57,148 nt of DNA from Rhodoplanes elegans (GCF_016653355.1 NZ_NHSK01000213.1:1-57148), one strand, 5' to 3'; numbered from the stretch's first letter, positions 43,141 through 51,366 are shown. The notes: generated by a model not told the origin, from the sequence alone. Program-made: numbers and translations.

Positions 43141-43862
43141 TGGATGATGGACGCTTGCCGTTCTGGGATCACGTAAGTGCGCTGCGCACCGGCGTTCTTG
43201 TTGCCGGCGGCTTCTTCATCTCCACCTCGATAGCGATTTTCTCGTGGGGCAGCCGGCCGCTCATCTCAGCTCTGCTAGCGGATTCTCCAGGCGGATTGGT
43301 GTTCCTGTCGCCCCTGGGGCCGTTCCTCTTCCAGATGAAGGTTGCCTTCCTCGGGGCACTCTTCCTGTCCTTGCCGCTCCTCCTGGCACTCCTCGCGCGG
43401 TTCGTCGGGGCGGCGCTACCGCGTGGAAAGCGATCGTTTCTCTACGGGCTCGTTGGTGTCTCGTTCCTCCTCGCGCTCGGCGCTGCCGCGGCGACCTACT
43501 TCTACCTCGTCCCCGTCTCGATCCGGGTCCTGTCGAGCTTCACCGTCCCCGGAACGACGCTCATGCTCACGGCCGACAGCTACCTGTCCTTCGTACTCTT
43601 GCAGCTCCTCGTGTCGTTCGTTGTCCTTGAACTCCCGGTCGTGATTGTCGGGCTCGCATACGTGCGCCTCCTCAACCCGGCGCTCCTCGCGGGGAAGTGG
43701 AAGCAGATCTTCCTGGTGCTCCTGGTCGCGCTCGCTGTCCTCACCCCTACAACCGACGTGTTCACGCTTCTCCTCGTGACGATCCCTGCGTTCGTGCTGT
43801 GCATAACCGCGCTCGCCATCGCGCGGCGCGTATATAATCGAGGGACTAGCATCATCGAATAG
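43140..43862 (+). CDS. tatC: Divergent TatC-like protein
   Basis: A 240-residue protein with six membrane segments and the TatC plan: PFWDHVSALRTG at the start, PLGPFLFQMKVAFLGALFLSLPLLL, SYLSFVLLQLLVSFVVLELPVVIVGL and VLTPTTDVFTLLLVTIPAFVLC. The N-terminal HLxELR motif reads HVSALR, and the region of the first periplasm-cytoplasm turn reads ALPRGKRSF, so both glutamates that bind the twin arginines in E. coli TatC (Glu15, Glu103) appear replaced. The later Glu in LELP is kept. It is coupled to tatA. Confidence 0.82.
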   Translation: MDDGRLPFWDHVSALRTGVLVAGGFFISTSIAIFSWGSRPLISALLADSPGGLVFLSPLGPFLFQMKVAFLGALFLSLPLLLALLARFVGAALPRGKRSFLYGLVGVSFLLALGAAAATYFYLVPVSIRVLSSFTVPGTTLMLTADSYLSFVLLQLLVSFVVLELPVVIVGLAYVRLLNPALLAGKWKQIFLVLLVALAVLTPTTDVFTLLLVTIPAFVLCITALAIARRVYNRGTSIIE

Positions 43863-43867
43863 CCGAT

Positions 43868-44041
43868 ATGAACGAAGACACGCTCTATACGAGAGGAGAA
43901 TTCTTGAAGGTCGGCGGCCTGGCTCTCGCTGCCGTGCTCTTCGGCGGTTTATTCGCAGGACTCAAAAGCGGCACAAGCCTTCTCAAGACGGCCGACGCTC
44001 ACGCGTACGGCAACAGCACTTATGGTGGGAAGGTGGCGTAG
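43868..44041 (+). CDS. 57-residue protein with Tat-like leader (candidate substrate)
   Basis: The product MNEDTLYTRGEFLKVGGLAL... has the layout of a Tat leader (TRxEFLK followed by a weakly hydrophobic helix AALAVLFGG-type and LFAGL), but the twin arginine is Arg-Gly. A cleavage site after ADAHA would leave a peptide of only 11 residues (YGNSTYGGKVA). TATAAT lies about 30 bases upstream; the ATG is five bases after the tatC stop. It overlaps the next gene by 20 bases in another frame. Confidence 0.6.
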   Translation: MNEDTLYTRGEFLKVGGLALAAVLFGGLFAGLKSGTSLLKTADAHAYGNSTYGGKVA

Positions 44042-45227
44042 CGCGGTTCTTCCGCTCGTTCTCGGGGCGCTCGTTGCTCCGCTCTTTGCATTTGCCGGGA
44101 CGTACGGTTCCGGCGGGTACGGTGCCGGATCGTACGCGGGTGCTGCGCCGATCGTGACGACCCAAGCCGCGTCGTCGATCGACCAGGCCACCGCCACGCT
44201 GAACGGGACGATTACCGATGTGGGGACGACAAGCCCCTCCGTCCGCGGGTTCGTGTACGGCACGACCGCAAGCTACGGCGCAACTACGACGGATAGCGCC
44301 GGGCCGTTCTCGACCGGCGCGTTCACGGTTGCGCTCACTGGTCTCACCTGCAACACCACCTACCACTTCGCGGCATACGCCACGAGCACCAACGGGATCG
44401 GATACGGCAGTGACGCGAGCTTCACGACGAGCGCGTGCTCGTCCGGGTCCGCCGGAGGTGGAGGCGGTGGTGGTGGCGGTGGAAGCAGCGGAGGCAATGG
44501 CCCCATCGCGGGATCTATACCGGCTTCATCGGGATCACCCCAGACTGCCAGTTCATCGGCATCCACGACGAGGCCCGCGGCTGCGTCGGTCGCAGCACCG
44601 GCGACAGACACGGTCACCCCAACCACGTGCACATCCAATGGAGCGACCTTCACGCGGAATCTCGGCCGCGGCGCGAAGGGTGACGACGTCCGACGCCTAC
44701 AGGTGTTCCTCAACACGCATGGATTCGAGATCGCGGCAACTGGCGACGGCTCCCCTGGCCACGAGACTGGCGAATACGGCGCCAAGACCGAGGCTGCCCT
44801 CATCCACTTCCAGGAAGCGAATGCGCTCGCCATCAACCTGGTGAAGTTCACCGGGTTCTTCGGCGAAGCCACCCGCTCCTACGTCAACAGCGTCCTCCGC
44901 CCCGCATGTGCGACGACAACTGCTTCGAGCGAGACGGTGAGCGCGTCCCCTTCTCCCCTACCGGGAGCGAACTTCACCCGCGATCTGGAACACAATGCCA
45001 CCGGAGAAGACGTCCGCGCCCTCCAGCAGTTCCTGAACGCGGCAGGCTTCACGGTCGCCGCCTCCGGCAACGGCTCTCCCGGGAACGAGACGACCACCTT
45101 CGGCCCCGCCACCCGTCGCGCCTTGGCGAAGTTCCAGGCCGCAAATGGCATCGCCCCAGCTTCAGGGTTCTTCGGCCCGAAAACGCGCGCGTTCATAAAC
45201 GCCGGCACTTCAACGGTCTCGCAGTAG
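44022..45227 (+). CDS. Exported Fn3-like protein with two peptidoglycan-binding domains
   Basis: A 401-residue protein: Sec signal (RSAVLPLVLGALVAPLFAFAG), Gly/Tyr-rich start of the mature part, an Fn3-like domain at about 50-135 (ATLNGTITDVGTTSPSVRGFVYGTTASYG ... CNTTYHFAAYATSTNG), a poly-Gly/Ser linker, then two peptidoglycan-binding-like domains at about 210-290 and 315-400 (FTRNLGRGAKGDDVRRLQVF ... ; FTRDLEHNATGEDVRALQQF ...), each with GSPG-ET and FxQxAN-type signatures. This arrangement strongly recalls proteins of Parcubacteria (Patescibacteria) rather than Alphaproteobacteria. It probably decorates the cell wall. Confidence 0.78.
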   Translation: MVGRWRSAVLPLVLGALVAPLFAFAGTYGSGGYGAGSYAGAAPIVTTQAASSIDQATATLNGTITDVGTTSPSVRGFVYGTTASYGATTTDSAGPFSTGAFTVALTGLTCNTTYHFAAYATSTNGIGYGSDASFTTSACSSGSAGGGGGGGGGGSSGGNGPIAGSIPASSGSPQTASSSASTTRPAAASVAAPATDTVTPTTCTSNGATFTRNLGRGAKGDDVRRLQVFLNTHGFEIAATGDGSPGHETGEYGAKTEAALIHFQEANALAINLVKFTGFFGEATRSYVNSVLRPACATTTASSETVSASPSPLPGANFTRDLEHNATGEDVRALQQFLNAAGFTVAASGNGSPGNETTTFGPATRRALAKFQAANGIAPASGFFGPKTRAFINAGTSTVSQ

Positions 45228-45238
45228 CGGACATAGCC

Positions 45239-45364
45239 ATGCAGACCGAATTCACCGCGACCATCCCTGACGAAGCCCGAGCGGAGTTCTCCCAGGCTGT
45301 CACCAACGCCACGACAGCCCTCACCTCGACTTCTACTCGGCAGTTTGTTGACGAGAGGCCCTAG
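45239..45364 (+). CDS. Possible 41-residue protein
   Basis: MQTEFTATIPDEARAEFSQA... is a short polar frame that begins 11 bases after the Fn3/peptidoglycan-binding gene. No ribosome-binding site is evident and no family is recognised, but it is on the same strand and could be the last gene of that operon. I include it only for completeness. Confidence 0.35.
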   Translation: MQTEFTATIPDEARAEFSQAVTNATTALTSTSTRQFVDERP

Positions 45365-45468
45365 ACCGCTCAAACACTCTGTCAAATCCCAATCGTCCAT
45401 TGTGAGACGTCGAGTCTGTGCGGTACTTATCCGACGCTCGCTCTTGGCGCACATGAACAGAGCCAACC

Positions 45469-46368
45469 ATGTCCGACAAGCTGTACATCATCGGGAACGG
45501 GTTCGACCTTCATCATGGAATAAAGTCGTCCTATCGCGCCTTCGGTGACTACGTGAGGATCAACGACCGGAGGACCTACGACTTCGTAGTGCGTTACTTC
45601 GAGATGGACGACGGGTTCTGGGCGGAGTTCGAGGAACGGTTGGCGTATTTTGATGTGGATAAGCTGACAGACAACGCGTCGACTTTCCTCGTAGGCTACG
45701 GCGATGAGGAATGGAGCGATTCCTATAATCACGACTATCAATACGAAATGAGTCAAGCCGTTGAAGCCGTGTCGGTGAAGTTGCAAGCACGCTTCCAAGA
45801 GTGGATTCGCCAACTCGCCATTCCGTCGAAGTCTGACATTGAAGCAATTCGACTCCCAATAGATCCATCAGCCAAGTTCCTTAATTTCAATTATACAGCG
45901 ACATTGCAACTCTTATACGGAGTGCCAGAAAGCCGGATCCTTCATATCCACGGTGCGGGCACGGATCCAAATGCGCATCTTGTTCTCGGCCACGGCTGGG
46001 AGCCGGAGTCCGATTCCGACCCGTACCGCTTCCATGCAGACCCAGAGGCCGCCGACACGCGAGTAGTCGAAGGACAAAGAATTATCGATGGCTACTTCCG
46101 AGACACATTCAAGCCAACAGCGCAGATTATTGCCGCAAATGATACCTTCTTCACGGAGCTTGCCAAGACCGAGCATATCTACGTAATGGGCCATTCTCTA
46201 TCAAATGTTGACCATCCATATTTCTCCGAGATAATGCGGCACATCGACCTAGATCGCGTGAGTTGGAAAGTGAGCTATTTCGGCGCTCTTGAAACGACTC
46301 AAAAGCATGCTGAGGAAACTGGAATACCGATGCACCTCGTTGAGTTTGCACGCCTGACCGAATTTTAG
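45469..46368 (+). CDS. AbiH family abortive-infection protein
   Basis: The 299-residue product fits bacteriophage AbiH: KLYIIGNGFDLHHGIKSSYRAFGDYV at the start, FLNFNYTATLQLLYGVPESRILHIHGA in the middle and EHIYVMGHSLSNVDHPYFSEIMRHI near the end. AbiH proteins stop phage growth by an unknown route; the GNGFDLHHG motif suggests nucleotide binding. The ATG at 45,469 opens the conserved motif. Lower GC than the tat block before it. It is convergent with the ABC-3C operon. Confidence 0.88.
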   Translation: MSDKLYIIGNGFDLHHGIKSSYRAFGDYVRINDRRTYDFVVRYFEMDDGFWAEFEERLAYFDVDKLTDNASTFLVGYGDEEWSDSYNHDYQYEMSQAVEAVSVKLQARFQEWIRQLAIPSKSDIEAIRLPIDPSAKFLNFNYTATLQLLYGVPESRILHIHGAGTDPNAHLVLGHGWEPESDSDPYRFHADPEAADTRVVEGQRIIDGYFRDTFKPTAQIIAANDTFFTELAKTEHIYVMGHSLSNVDHPYFSEIMRHIDLDRVSWKVSYFGALETTQKHAEETGIPMHLVEFARLTEF

Positions 46369-46466
46369 CCCCACAAAATGATACATGCTCAGCACAGGAG
46401 TTCAGTCGCATCGCCGGGCTGACCGATAGGCATAGCATGCCGTCCGCCGAGAGAGATAGGCGCGCG

Positions 46467-48440
46467 TTAACCGGCAGGATTTGGACGAGGGATCCATTCT
46501 GATGGCACGAGCGCGCGCCCGCGCCATTCTTCGATGACTTCAACGCCGTCTAATCCGCCCCAAACATCCTCACCTGCGTGATCCAGCACGATAATCTGAA
46601 GGCGCCCTTTAGCTATGCGAGCTTCTGCGCTTAACAAAGAAAACACCTTCCGCACCGCAATAACATCTTGATCGCGCCAAATGGCAATCTCTGGCGACTC
46701 ATCCTGCGCCATCCGTTTGGGAAAATAGACTTGGCTAGGTTGATCGTATATGAGCAGCCCTGGTACGGGATGATGCGGCTCAGCCAGAAAATATTTCTGC
46801 AACGCGAGCGTTATCGCGATGTGGTATGCAAGCCAATTCGCCCCGCTGCCAATTTCCCACAGATAATCATCGCGACTCCCTCGAACAACCTTTACAGTCA
46901 GGTCTTCAATACTTAGCCGAACCGGCGCATCCGGCCACTCTGCGTCAAGCTGTGGTACACAATGGCTCGCCATGTACTCAATACGATCCAGGGCATTGCG
47001 GAGCTTCCTGCGAATCTCTGCTTCCGAAATGACCCGCTGTAGAGCCAATATTTCGGCTTGGATCTGAGCGATCTCCTCGCGCAGCGTTGATGACTGATCA
47101 GCACGTTCATAAAGCTGGATCGCCTGCTCTAAGCGCCCTAAAAATCGTTCGGTGCGATCGAAGTGATCAGCAGCTTCCCGCGCTGTATCAGAGTCACGCT
47201 CTAACCGCGCAATTTCAGTTCGTACTTGATTGAGCCGTTCGAGAACACGCTCAGCACCGGTTCGCTGTCGAAGCGTTTCCCGGTCGAGCGTGTCTGAGAC
47301 AGTCGGATGTGTTCTGAGTTTCACCTCGACGACGTTGAGATTGTCGCACAGGGTTAGCAACTGCTCGCGACCACCGCGCCCAATATTGACGATCGGATCT
47401 TCTACTTCCCTTTCAACGATATCCCGTAGCCATTTAGCGAGAGCGAGCCGATCTCGCTGTATCAGCATTGCACCACCATACGCCTCGCTGCTCTCGCGCA
47501 ACCGCCGCAACTCATTTAGGCGCTGGCGGTGTATCGTAAGTTCCCGTGCCGTGTTTCCTTCCTCGGTGCGCAGGGTCTCCAACCGGCTCAAGATCGGATC
47601 GATGCCGGCAAGTGTAGGTCGAGCATTTCGCGCGTGACTCGCCACCACCTGGCGGAGCAGATCAATGATGCTCGGCCAGTCCGCAGGAATCGTTTGATCA
47701 GGCGGCAGTAACCCGATCTCGACCGCTTCTCGTAACCAACCCTGCGTTTCAAGCTGCCACGCTGTAGTCGCCGAGACGATCGTACGCAGATCGCTTTCTT
47801 TCCGCCGCAAATTACGGTTAAGGCGATCCAATTCAAAACGGGCTTGCAAAACCGCGGCCGTAACAGCCCCCAACACATACGGAAAAATTGTCTTCAGCTT
47901 TTCGCGATGCTCGGTTGTGTCCGCCTTGAAGAACAGCACATCCGGATTCGCGATGATATTCTGAGGCTGAAAGGTGAATGCCATCAAATCGCGAAAGCCG
48001 GGACGGGATTTGAACCCATTGTCTGAATTGGGCTCAAACTCAAGGCTGCTCAAGCCCGCTAAACGGTTGAGAACGCCCTTCACTGCATCTACGTTGGTCG
48101 TCTTTTCTGCGATCCGGTCAGGCACCATGACCTCAGCCGCTTCGACCAGTACCATGTCGCCGGTGCTCTGCTGCTCGCCCGGCTCGCGCCGGGCTAAGAG
48201 CTTTTGGCCTTCCAGAGTGTCGACGACAATTCCGAACCAACTGCAATTCTCCCGAATTACCCCGACCGGAATCGCGCACTTATCCGAGCCGAGGCAATAA
48301 TCGATGATTGGGATGACGGCGGATTTACCCGTCTTTGACGCGCCGCTGATTACATTTACTATACCCGGCTTGAACATCAGAATACGCGGCGCAGCTTCAA
48401 TGCGCGGCCAAAGAATAAGTTTTCGGAGCTGGAAATACAT
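46467..48440 (-). CDS. ABC-3C system Rad50-like ATPase (DUF3732)
   Basis: A 657-residue SMC/Rad50-like ATPase: Walker A VNVISGASKTGKSAVIPIIDYCLGS (about 30-54), a long coiled coil (about 190-460) and a C-terminal ATPase half with EIGSGANWLAYHIAITLALQKYF and the family's Walker B-like LLIYDQPSQVYFP. This is the DUF3732 ATPase of ABC-three-component defence systems, which sense infection and switch on a linked effector. It overlaps the middle-component gene by one base and is the last gene of the operon. Confidence 0.88.
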   Translation of the reverse strand: MYFQLRKLILWPRIEAAPRILMFKPGIVNVISGASKTGKSAVIPIIDYCLGSDKCAIPVGVIRENCSWFGIVVDTLEGQKLLARREPGEQQSTGDMVLVEAAEVMVPDRIAEKTTNVDAVKGVLNRLAGLSSLEFEPNSDNGFKSRPGFRDLMAFTFQPQNIIANPDVLFFKADTTEHREKLKTIFPYVLGAVTAAVLQARFELDRLNRNLRRKESDLRTIVSATTAWQLETQGWLREAVEIGLLPPDQTIPADWPSIIDLLRQVVASHARNARPTLAGIDPILSRLETLRTEEGNTARELTIHRQRLNELRRLRESSEAYGGAMLIQRDRLALAKWLRDIVEREVEDPIVNIGRGGREQLLTLCDNLNVVEVKLRTHPTVSDTLDRETLRQRTGAERVLERLNQVRTEIARLERDSDTAREAADHFDRTERFLGRLEQAIQLYERADQSSTLREEIAQIQAEILALQRVISEAEIRRKLRNALDRIEYMASHCVPQLDAEWPDAPVRLSIEDLTVKVVRGSRDDYLWEIGSGANWLAYHIAITLALQKYFLAEPHHPVPGLLIYDQPSQVYFPKRMAQDESPEIAIWRDQDVIAVRKVFSLLSAEARIAKGRLQIIVLDHAGEDVWGGLDGVEVIEEWRGRALVPSEWIPRPNPAG

Positions 48441-48946
48441 CAGAACTCCACGGCGAGAGTTGAGGCCACTTGGGCCAACGGAACTTTTGCGAACCAGTCC
48501 CCAACCTTCTCGGCAGCGCCCGCGAGGCCCCGAATCCGTTCCGGCACGATTGGCTTACGCATGTTTGGAACGGCAGCATTCGCTCGGAGAGTGACCGCAT
48601 CATAATCTAGCGTTAGCAACTGGCGGCTCACCCCCATGGCAATGGATTGCAGCGTCAGCCATCGCAACGCCAAGGCACGTTCGTGCACCGCTAGAAGATT
48701 CTCACGATCCTCACCCAGCTTGGCAGCAAAAAGAGCGAGGCCGGACGCTTTTCTGGTAGAACCGATCAGTTCAAGGGTTGGTCTGTGAAGGACTAGAGGG
48801 AGAACAAGAAAGGCGAGCGGTAGAATCGCCGGGCGACCGGCATCCTCCTGATACCGGTTCCAAAACGCCATATTGCATAGGCGCCAAGTGCAGGGTTCTG
48901 CACAATCTCGACTTCGGTTAAACGAGGACTCATCCTTCGTCCTCAT
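48440..48946 (-). CDS. ABC-3C middle component
   Basis: A 168-residue protein with mainly helical content: NMAFWNRYQEDAGRPAILPLAFLVLPLVLHRPTLELIGSTRKASGLALFAAKLGEDRENLLAVHERALALRWLTLQSIAMG. Size, position and the three-component-type hydrophobic core match the middle component that bridges effector and ATPase. Its start at 48,946 overlaps the upstream gene by 17 bases and its end overlaps the ATPase by one, so the three are tightly coupled. Confidence 0.8.
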   Translation of the reverse strand: MRTKDESSFNRSRDCAEPCTWRLCNMAFWNRYQEDAGRPAILPLAFLVLPLVLHRPTLELIGSTRKASGLALFAAKLGEDRENLLAVHERALALRWLTLQSIAMGVSRQLLTLDYDAVTLRANAAVPNMRKPIVPERIRGLAGAAEKVGDWFAKVPLAQVASTLAVEF

Positions 48947-50099
48947 TCAAGAGCAGTCTGTAGTTTGGATGCCACCCAAGCCGCATGTCGTTAGCTAATT
49001 CGTTAAAACAGCCATGCACAAAATGTCCCGGAACCGCACGTCCGTCCAAAGGCGCCTGGAGCTGAGCACAACGTCGATAGGTCAAGCGGCCACAAACTGC
49101 TGCATCACGATCGGCGTGGAGATCCGCCACTTCGCCGCATATCAGAGCGTGCCTCGATACGAGATGCTCATCCCATTCTGAGAGACTTCCCGCAAAGACC
49201 AGTCCTGAGTCAGCCCAGGCCGATTTATCGGCAGAAGCTCTCAAATAATCGCCTACAGCGCGCACGCGATCATCTTCGGCAGCATTAATTATTTCAAGCT
49301 GACGGATGAAGATTGGACGTAACGATAAAACAGCCGCGATCTCATCATCGTGAGGCGCGGGGGTAAAGGAAGTAAGCAGACTTGGGATGTTCACCTTCTG
49401 AACAAACGCCCTGAACTCAGCCTTGAAGGTGTCTCCGAAAATAATCGCTGGTTTACCCTCTCGGATAAGGCGATCGGCCTGTTCCTTTGCCATGCCGATT
49501 GCGGAATTGCAGAGCACGTCGACCAATTCCGGCACAACGGCTGTATTGATGAGGGCGCGCAACGGATTAACCGGATCCTCGTCTTCACTCAGAATCTTTA
49601 ACCTCGCGACCACCGTCGCACGCACTTCGCGTGAAGTATTGAGGAAGCATTGAAGAAATGCGTCGCAACTCTTCGGCTTCTTAAGCTTAGCGTACTTTGT
49701 CTCAATCGCCTTGACGAGGGAAGCAACGTCCTCAGTCGATGCAGCGTCATTTAGTGCCTTCGCCCACCCGCCTTGGTGCGGCGGGGTCACGTAGATCTGG
49801 AAACTAGATTTGTTAGGGTCGATTTGCCCTTCGGCAATACCACAGAGCCAATTCGCGATGGTCTTCCAAAGATCTTCTGACCAGTCAGCGAGAGGGTTCT
49901 GCTTTAGTGCACTCTTTGTTTGCTCAAGCGTCACCGCCCCGTCGGCGTGATGTATCGCGATATCGTCGAAATGCTCTAGCGATACAGCCGCACCCTTGGG
50001 GCACGTCAACAGGTGAAAACAGAGCCTAACAGGCTGCAGCGCAAAACCTAAATACGGCCCCGGCGCCGCGTGCTTTACGGCTTTGACGGCAACGTTCAT
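48930..50099 (-). CDS. ABC-3C effector protein, nuclease-like N-terminus
   Basis: A 389-residue protein, first of the ABC-3C operon. The N-terminal part (GPYLGFALQPVRLCFHLLTCPKGAAVSLEHFDDIAIHHADGAVTLEQTKSAL) resembles DUF4297/Cap4-type PD-(D/E)XK nucleases, with Asp-Asp in FDDIAI and EQTKS as the possible E-x-K strand. The C-terminal half (from about 220) is the three-component-specific region (HDDEIAAVLSLRPIFIRQLEIIN ... KSAWADSGLVF). Activation would cut DNA and kill or arrest the infected cell. ATG at 50,099. Confidence 0.78.
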   Translation of the reverse strand: MNVAVKAVKHAAPGPYLGFALQPVRLCFHLLTCPKGAAVSLEHFDDIAIHHADGAVTLEQTKSALKQNPLADWSEDLWKTIANWLCGIAEGQIDPNKSSFQIYVTPPHQGGWAKALNDAASTEDVASLVKAIETKYAKLKKPKSCDAFLQCFLNTSREVRATVVARLKILSEDEDPVNPLRALINTAVVPELVDVLCNSAIGMAKEQADRLIREGKPAIIFGDTFKAEFRAFVQKVNIPSLLTSFTPAPHDDEIAAVLSLRPIFIRQLEIINAAEDDRVRAVGDYLRASADKSAWADSGLVFAGSLSEWDEHLVSRHALICGEVADLHADRDAAVCGRLTYRRCAQLQAPLDGRAVPGHFVHGCFNELANDMRLGWHPNYRLLLNEDEG

Positions 50100-50122
50100 T
50101 CCCGCTCCCCGCCACAGGCTGG

Positions 50123-50509
50123 TTATTTCCTGACTTGTCTTCTACCACCAACGGTTGTTATTATTTCGCCTCGTAAGCATAGGATGCCCCATGAGTGGGG
50201 GGAAGTCCGAAGGCTGGTCGGGACACTCGGATTCACCGGGAAATTTCCGCATCGTGCCACCTTCCCCACCCGCAGGTCTACGTAGCTCATGGAATTGCAC
50301 ATTGATTGACGGCGCCCGATCCCCCGCCGCACGCGATCCCAGTGACCGGCTGCTCGGTTCGCATCGAGCACCTGCCCGCAGTGTCGTTCTTCACGAGCTC
50401 GCTCCCGAGCGACGTAATAGGGGTCAGCCCCAAATGCAGCGATCAGCCCTGAGGCATCGGAGGCTGCTTGTCGCCTGCGCTCTGTTCGACGTTTCCACCA
50501 TTTGAACAT
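50123..50509 (-). CDS. Small conserved alphaproteobacterial protein
   Basis: The first 70 residues (MFKWWKRRTERRRQAASDASGLIAAFGADPYYVARERAREERHCGQVLDANRAAGHWDRVRRGIGRR) match a widespread small alphaproteobacterial protein with the pattern FGADAY-A-RA-E and HW-VR-I. The frame continues for about 55 more residues that look less like a protein, so the original stop may have been lost. Function unknown. It is read toward the ABC-3C operon. Confidence 0.55.
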   Translation of the reverse strand: MFKWWKRRTERRRQAASDASGLIAAFGADPYYVARERAREERHCGQVLDANRAAGHWDRVRRGIGRRQSMCNSMSYVDLRVGKVARCGNFPVNPSVPTSLRTSPHSWGILCLRGEIITTVGGRRQVRK

Positions 50510-50659
50510 TGCTCACACAGCGTTTGCGGGTCGCCGGCCTAACCACGATCTTATCCACAATTTTTACGTGCGCACGCAACTTCATGCTCGAATGCGTTCT
50601 CGCCCTGAGCAATCTTCTCTGGGTGGATTTCCTGCTTCGCTCTACTTTTGGAGGAGACC

Positions 50660-50800
50660 ATGAGTTTCGAAGGGCGCATTGAAAAGATCAAACCAAAGAT
50701 CGAACTCGAAACGTGCCCGGACTGTAAGGGCAAGGGTGAGAAGGATGGCAAGACCTGCCCGCGCTGCAGCGGCTCTGGCAAGCTTCGGAGCGCGAGATAG
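50660..50800 (+). CDS. 46-residue DnaJ-type zinc-finger protein
   Basis: The frame gives MSFEGRIEKIKPKIELET followed by two CxxCxGxG units (CPDCKGKGEK and CPRCSGSGKL), exactly one DnaJ-like zinc-binding module. GGAGGAG lies four bases before the ATG. Such solitary modules may act as redox or nucleic-acid-binding adaptors. It is the last gene before attR. Confidence 0.68.
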   Translation: MSFEGRIEKIKPKIELETCPDCKGKGEKDGKTCPRCSGSGKLRSAR

Positions 50801-51366
50801 CTCCACCGAATTGTTGGACGCCACTTGCGAGCATTCGAGCCAGCCGCGCCTTCGCTGTCGCGGCTGGCAATTATCTTTTGAGTGTCCGACGAAGCTCTCT
50901 ACGAACTGGCCGGCGGTTGCCCGCCTTCTTTGAGCGCGCGAGATTTCGTTTGCACCTTCCATCGGGGTACGCACCCCTCTCCCACTCCACGGCCTCTCGC
51001 CGGGCCAGGATGTGCTCTTGAACGACCTTGTGCTGATTGGGCGTGACCCGAACCACCGTACTGAAAAAATGTGGGGGTAGGTGCCTGGGGTATCGACCTA
51101 AACCGAACTCCGATTCGGCTGCTCTCTCAACGAGCTATGCGTTTTCTGCGATTCCGCCCCTGGCACCATCCCGACGATCCTCTGATTCCGCTCACGACAC
51201 TGACGACGCGATCCGGCTGAACGGTCGGGTCCTGGCGCATCTGTCGCGCGTCCTGCGTTCGAACGATCGTGCGCCCGCCGCCACTACACACGCGGGCCGT
51301 CGGTTTGACCGGCCCTCGCGCCCGCACGACAATCGGGCCGCGGGTGAGGCGGAAACGGGGACGACG
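50801..51366. other. Right end of the element and upstream region of the OmpA-like gene
   Basis: 566 bases. GGGGGTA (51,073-51,079) and GGGGTA (51,087-51,092) are candidate integrase arm sites. attR lies at 51,149-51,169. A 61-codon minus-strand frame (50,871-51,056) begins plausibly (TPNQHKVVQEHILARREAVE) but quickly loses protein character. The bases after attR are host DNA. Confidence 0.6.
51149..51169 (+). other. attR core
   Basis: These 21 bases repeat the 22-base 3' end of tRNA-Phe (12,795-12,816) with one G missing in the CCTGGG run. They mark the right junction; the preceding bases do not form a tRNA. Confidence 0.88.

Larger units (their letters stand above)
12795..51169. mobile_element. 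Integrated mobilisable plasmid-like element (about 38.4 kb) in tRNA-Phe
   Basis: Boundaries are the duplicated tRNA-Phe 3' end. Inside are a P4-type integrase and AlpA-like regulator, a plasmid-type initiator with iterons, a toxin-antitoxin pair, a TraG/TraD-like coupling ATPase, a HerA/FtsK-like ATPase, a replication-relaxation-family protein, primase, ArdC-like antirestriction protein, H-NS, and several defence genes. GC is visibly lower than in the flanks, and the host intergenic repeats stop at its borders. No VirB-type channel genes are recognisable, so it is better called mobilisable or an integrated plasmid than a self-transmissible ICE. Confidence 0.88.

Noticed and set aside
50871-51056. 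61-codon minus-strand frame near the right end
   Set aside because: The first residues look protein-like, but there is no ribosome-binding site, the C-terminal half is Arg/Lys-rich without pattern, and it covers the integrase arm-site region. Left as unproven.
12795-51169. The element as an assembly chimera rather than an integration
   Set aside because: The duplicated tRNA-Phe end, adjacent integrase with complete catalytic set and matching arm sites at both ends fit true integration. It cannot be fully excluded without reads across the junctions.
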